From contig NZ_VLKU01000016.1 of the NCBI RefSeq assembly GCF_007830335.1, positions 26,445-90,444 of the forward strand: DNA of 64,000 nucleotides. Reading direction: 5' to 3'. The notes beneath the pieces were generated by a model. That model did no database searches. It was not told the origin of the DNA and saw only the letters and a program-made list of their open reading frames with translations. Positions 60,574-64,000 of the stretch are shown piece after piece; position 1 is the first letter of the stretch; each line of letters opens with the position of its first letter. Both the position numbers and the translations under genes were made by a program. This stretch comes from Paracoccus sulfuroxidans (lineage in GTDB: Bacteria; Pseudomonadota; Alphaproteobacteria; Rhodobacterales; Rhodobacteraceae).

Positions 60574-62952
60574 ATGTCGCTTCAATCCTATCGAAAGATG
60601 CGCGACTTCTCGGCGACCAGCGAGCCCAAGGGCCGGGTTGCGCGCAAAAAGGGCAACAGCTTCGTCATCCAGAAACATGACGCGAGACGGCTGCATTACG
60701 ATTTCCGGCTTGAGATGGAGGGCGTCCTGAAAAGCTGGGCGGTAACGCGCGGCCCAAGCCTGAACCCCGAAGACAAGCGGCTGGCGGTGCATGTCGAGGA
60801 CCATCCGCTTGAATATGGCACGTTCGAAGGCACCATTCCCAAGGGCGAATATGGCGCGGGTACGGTCATCCTATGGGATCGCGGCACCTGGACACCGATC
60901 GGCGATCCGGTGAAGGGCTATGCCAAGGGCCATCTCGAATTCGAACTCTCGGGGCAGAAGCTCAGGGGGCGCTGGCATCTGGTGCGGATGCAGACGCGGG
61001 AAAAGCGCGAAAACTGGCTGTTGATCAAGGCCGATGACCAATATGCGCGCAAAAAGGGCGATATCCTGAAGGAGGAGCCAGCATCCGTTTCGACCGGCCG
61101 TGATCTACCCGAGGTTGAGGACGAACCGCCGGGCTGGTCGTCTAAGGACGGCCCGCTTGCGCAGGGCAAGAAGGCAGCGATGCCCGAGTTTATCAAACCG
61201 ATGCTGGCACAGCTGCAATCGAAACCGCCCTCAGGTGACAAATGGGTGCATGAGATCAAGTTCGACGGCTATCGCCTGCAGGCGCATGTCATCGGGGGGA
61301 AGGCGGCGCTTCTGACCCGCAGTGGCCACGACTGGACCGCGAAATTCGGCGATATGGCACGCAAATTCGCTGAGCTGGCGCTGAAATCCGCGATCATCGA
61401 CGGTGAGCTGGTGGTGGAAAGCGATGCCGGCGCCTCGGGTTTCTCGGCCTTGCAGGCTGATCTTGCGGACGGTCGTGACGATCGTTTCATTTTCTACGCC
61501 TTCGACCTCATGTACCTCGACGGCCATGACCTGCGGGACGAGCCGCTGACCGCCCGCAAGGCCTCGCTCGAGCGCATTCTGCGGACCAGCGACATCCGCT
61601 ACAGCAGCCATTTCACCGAAACCGGAGAGATGGTGCTGCGCCATGCCTGCCGGATGAGCCTTGAGGGGATCGTGTCGAAACTTGCCGATGCGCCCTATCG
61701 CTCGGGTCGCGGGCGGGCTTGGGTGAAATCGAAATGTTCCGCGCGCCAGGAATTTGTCGTCGGCGGCTATGTCCCCTCGCAGGCGCAGGCGGATGCCATC
61801 GGCTCGCTCGTGCTGGGCGTGCATGACGCGGATGAGGACGGGTTGCGCCACGTCGGTCGGGTCGGCACCGGCTTTACCCGCAAGGGTGCCGCCGATCTCT
61901 TCCGACGCCTGCAGCCCTTGCGTCGGAAGACCAGCCCCTTTGGGGAGAAGCTTGCCCCCGAGGTTGTCTATACCACCCCGGAACTGGTGGCCGAGGTCGA
62001 TTTCAGCGCCTGGACGGCCGATGGCCATTTGCGACACGCAGCGTTTCGCGGCCTGCGTGAGGACAAGCCCGCCATTGAAGTCACCCGCGAGGACCCGCCC
62101 AAAGCGAGAATCAAGCTGACCCATCCGGAGCGGATCTATTGGCCTGATGAGCAAGTGACCAAGGAAGAGCTTGCCAATTACTACACCCGAGTCTGGCCGC
62201 AGATCGCGTCTTTCATCGTGAACCGCCCGCTGGCCCTCCTGCGTTGTCCCGACGGAATCGACGGCCCGCGCTTTTTCCAGAAACACCCTTGGAAGGGCAT
62301 CAACTCCAGCATCGACCAGCCGAAGGATAAGGGCGAGGCGCTGATCGCGATCTCGGGTCTCGATGGCCTTATCGCTTTGGTGCAATCGGCCGCACTGGAG
62401 ATCCATCCCTGGGGTGCGACCTTTGAGGATCTGGAGCGCCCGGATATGATCATCATGGATCTCGATCCCGGTGAGGGCGCAAGCTGGGACCAGATCGTTG
62501 CGGCCGCGACCGAAGTGCGGCAGCGCCTGACGGACGCGGGCCTGACCGCTTTCGTGAAGACGTCGGGCGGCAAAGGGCTTCACGTGGTCTCGCCGCTGAA
62601 ACCCCATGCCAAATGGCCGGAGGTCAAGGCCTTCACCAAGGCCATGGCCATGGCGATGGAAAGCGACGCGCCCGATCTTTATGTCGCGACGATCACGAAA
62701 TCCAAGCGGAAGGGCAAGGTGCTGATCGATTATCTGCGCAACCAAAGGGGCGCGACCGCCGTGGCCGCCTATTCGACCCGTGCCCGACCCGGTGCGGCGG
62801 TCTCGACCCCGGTGGAATGGGAGGCGCTGTCGCAGATCGGGCCTGCCAGCTATACCGTCCGCTCGGATCTGCCGGAGCCATGGGACGGGTTTCGCAAGGC
62901 CGCCCGCCCGCTTACTTTCCGCCCTTCTTCTCGGCGGAAAGCGACTTCCTGA
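60574..62952 (+). CDS. ligD: Multidomain DNA ligase D
   Basis: A 792-residue enzyme with three domains in the order phosphoesterase (about 20-160: KHDARRLHYDFRLEMEGVLK, HVEDHPLEYGTFEGTIPKGE), ligase (about 205-510: KWVHEIKFDGYRLQAHV with the AMP-binding Lys near 228, IIDGELVV, EGIVSKL), and primase-polymerase (from about 515: THPERIYWPDE, MIIMDLDPGEG, TSGGKGLHVVSPL, YLRNQRGATAVAAYS). It processes and joins double-strand breaks with Ku. Full length. Its end overlaps the convergent second ku gene by 41 bases. Confidence 0.97.
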   Translation: MSLQSYRKMRDFSATSEPKGRVARKKGNSFVIQKHDARRLHYDFRLEMEGVLKSWAVTRGPSLNPEDKRLAVHVEDHPLEYGTFEGTIPKGEYGAGTVILWDRGTWTPIGDPVKGYAKGHLEFELSGQKLRGRWHLVRMQTREKRENWLLIKADDQYARKKGDILKEEPASVSTGRDLPEVEDEPPGWSSKDGPLAQGKKAAMPEFIKPMLAQLQSKPPSGDKWVHEIKFDGYRLQAHVIGGKAALLTRSGHDWTAKFGDMARKFAELALKSAIIDGELVVESDAGASGFSALQADLADGRDDRFIFYAFDLMYLDGHDLRDEPLTARKASLERILRTSDIRYSSHFTETGEMVLRHACRMSLEGIVSKLADAPYRSGRGRAWVKSKCSARQEFVVGGYVPSQAQADAIGSLVLGVHDADEDGLRHVGRVGTGFTRKGAADLFRRLQPLRRKTSPFGEKLAPEVVYTTPELVAEVDFSAWTADGHLRHAAFRGLREDKPAIEVTREDPPKARIKLTHPERIYWPDEQVTKEELANYYTRVWPQIASFIVNRPLALLRCPDGIDGPRFFQKHPWKGINSSIDQPKDKGEALIAISGLDGLIALVQSAALEIHPWGATFEDLERPDMIIMDLDPGEGASWDQIVAAATEVRQRLTDAGLTAFVKTSGGKGLHVVSPLKPHAKWPEVKAFTKAMAMAMESDAPDLYVATITKSKRKGKVLIDYLRNQRGATAVAAYSTRARPGAAVSTPVEWEALSQIGPASYTVRSDLPEPWDGFRKAARPLTFRPSSRRKATS

Positions 62953-63697
62953 GCGCATCCATGATGTCGATGACATTGTCCGCAGGCTCGGCGGCCTTCT
63001 TTTTGGCCGACGCCTTCCGACCCCTCTTCTTGTCGGCGATGATTTCAAGCAGCCGCGCCTGAACCGGATCCGCCACCATCTTGGGGTCCCATGTGCTGGT
63101 GCGCTCCTTGATCAGCCGCGACACTAGCCGCAACGCCGCGGGATCGGGCTTGTCGTCGGGCTCAGGCGGCATGTCGCGCAACTCATCGCCAAAACGCAGC
63201 GTCCAGAGAATGATCCCCTTGCCCGATGGTTGCAGCATCACCGCATATTCGCGCCGATACATCACCAGTCGCGAAATGCCGACGGTGCCCGAGGCCGCCA
63301 TTGCCTCGCGGATCACTGAAAACGCCTCTTCTCCGACCTTGTCGGTGGGGGTCAGATAATGCGGCTTGTCATACCAGATCCAGCCGATGCTGTCGGCGGG
63401 AACGAAAATCTCGATATCGATGGTCCGGGTGCTTTCAAGCGCAAGGGCGTCGATCTCGTCATCCTCGATCAGCACATATTCATCCTCGCCGCGAGGATAG
63501 CCCCGCGCCTCATCCTTTTCGTGCACGGTCTTGCCGGTGACGCTGTCAACATAGCGGCTTTGCACGCGGTTACCGGTCCGGGCGTTCAGGGTATGGAAAC
63601 GCAGCTTCTCGGCCTCGGTCGTGGCCGGGGTCAGCGCCACCGGACAGGTGACGAGCGACAGTTTCAGATAGCCCTTCCAGAAATATCGCGGTGCCAT
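62912..63697 (-). CDS. ku: Ku protein (copy 2)
   Basis: A 261-residue Ku: YFWKGYLKLSLVTCPVALTP, HTLNARTGNRVQSRYVDSVT, YPRGEDEYVLIEDDEIDALA and a Lys-rich end. It differs widely from copy 1, as in rhizobia that make different Ku homo- or heterodimers. It has its own promoter only 8 bases from the ATG, and it converges on ligD. Confidence 0.95.
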   Translation of the reverse strand: MAPRYFWKGYLKLSLVTCPVALTPATTEAEKLRFHTLNARTGNRVQSRYVDSVTGKTVHEKDEARGYPRGEDEYVLIEDDEIDALALESTRTIDIEIFVPADSIGWIWYDKPHYLTPTDKVGEEAFSVIREAMAASGTVGISRLVMYRREYAVMLQPSGKGIILWTLRFGDELRDMPPEPDDKPDPAALRLVSRLIKERTSTWDPKMVADPVQARLLEIIADKKRGRKASAKKKAAEPADNVIDIMDALRKSLSAEKKGGK

Positions 63698-63705
63698 GGT
63701 GATCC

Positions 63706-63730
63706 AACCGCGAATGGCGCCGAAGGTTCC
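63706..63730 (-). promoter_or_regulatory. EcfG-type promoter of ku copy 2, possibly leaderless
   Basis: Minus strand GGAAC (63730-63726), 17 bases, GTT (63708-63706). Only 8 bases separate it from the ATG, so transcription should begin at or near the start codon, and no ribosome binding site is present. Confidence 0.65.
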
Positions 63731-63776
63731 TGCGCGGTCGCCACCGGCGGTTGCGGGCCGAAGATCCGCGCATTCA

Positions 63777-63801
63777 GGAACAAACCGCCCCCTTCGCGGT
63801 T
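63777..63801 (+). promoter_or_regulatory. EcfG-type promoter of sodC
   Basis: GGAAC (63777-63781), 17 bases, GTT (63799-63801), 39 bases before the sodC ATG. Confidence 0.65.
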
Positions 63802-63840
63802 GGGTCCGGGATTACGGCACACGCATTAAAGAGGTTCAAA

Positions 63841-64000
63841 TGAAGCAGTTTTCGATGATTTTCACCGCCGCGCTTCTCCCGGTGGCGGCACTGGCTCAGG
63901 ACGCCACGGCCAAATTCGTGAACACCGACGGCGCCGAGATCGGCAGCGCCAGCCTGACGCAAACCGCAGCGGGCGTGCTGATCAAGGCCGAGATCGGAGA
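63841..64000 (+). CDS. sodC: Cu/Zn superoxide dismutase, 5' part
   Basis: ATG at 63841 after AAGAGG opens MKQFSMIFTAALLPVAALAQ (signal peptide), then ATAKFVNTDGAEIGSASLTQ and the start of the next strand, as in periplasmic SodC. The window ends after 53 codons, before the metal ligands. It detoxifies superoxide outside the cytoplasm. Confidence 0.85.

Noticed and set aside
61231..63048. A 605-codon minus-strand frame opposite ligD
   Set aside because: Composition is that of an antisense shadow, and LigD motifs are unequivocal on the plus strand.

Overview
The window looks like part of a large plasmid (or other repABC-type replicon) of a Rhodobacteraceae bacterium, most likely Paracoccus or a close relative. 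The evidence is a GC-rich codon bias, a RepABC-type RepA at the left edge, a GAAC-N7-GAAC type LexA box of the Rhodobacter kind, EcfG-type general-stress promoters, and the protein families present. No rRNA or tRNA gene was seen. The genus is an inference.

Layout. 1-2.7 kb: 5' part of repA (minus strand), a VapBC-type toxin-antitoxin pair and a tyrosine recombinase. 2.7-7.2 kb: a decayed small gene, then a complete TRAP transporter (small permease, large permease, Tat-exported binding protein of the 2-oxoacid/TakP type). 7.2-20.3 kb: a minus-strand VirB/VirD4 type IV secretion operon (virB4, lipoprotein, virB1/5 hybrid, virB5, virB6, virB8-11, virD4). It lacks virB2 and virB3 and breaks off at a decayed nuclease gene. 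20.7-30.3 kb: accessory DNA, partly AT-rich. It holds unknown membrane proteins, a RelBE-type toxin-antitoxin pair, a two-gene AAA-ATPase/nuclease module that may be a defence system, a divergent SOS cluster (SRAP protein; Y-family polymerase) around a LexA box, and an H-NS-like protein. 30.7-33.1 kb: a chimeric DUF932/MobC gene and a MobP-type relaxase. 33.1-38.2 kb: groESL between insertion-sequence remnants. 38.2-46.4 kb: cold-shock protein, BLUF photoreceptor, PRC-barrel, CsbD, DUF892, TspO, DUF421 and an FAD oxidoreductase. 46.6-50.9 kb: SOS-boxed radical-SAM/UdgX pair, a CopG regulator and a PHB-depolymerase-type esterase. 51-64 kb: stress membrane proteins, a second CsbD, a PPOX-fold protein, an HWE histidine kinase, catalase KatE, Ku, LigD, a second Ku and the start of a Cu/Zn superoxide dismutase.

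How it fits together. The right 24 kb reads as a stress-survival island. At least eight of its transcription units are preceded by a GGAAC-N16/18-GTT element, the EcfG (PhyR/NepR) general-stress promoter, and the island encodes an HWE-type kinase of the sort that feeds PhyR. Two further units carry GAAC-N7-GAAC SOS boxes. The conjugation functions look damaged: the virB operon lacks its promoter-proximal genes and the MobC gene has lost its 5' half. The replicon may therefore no longer be self-transmissible unless the missing parts lie elsewhere.
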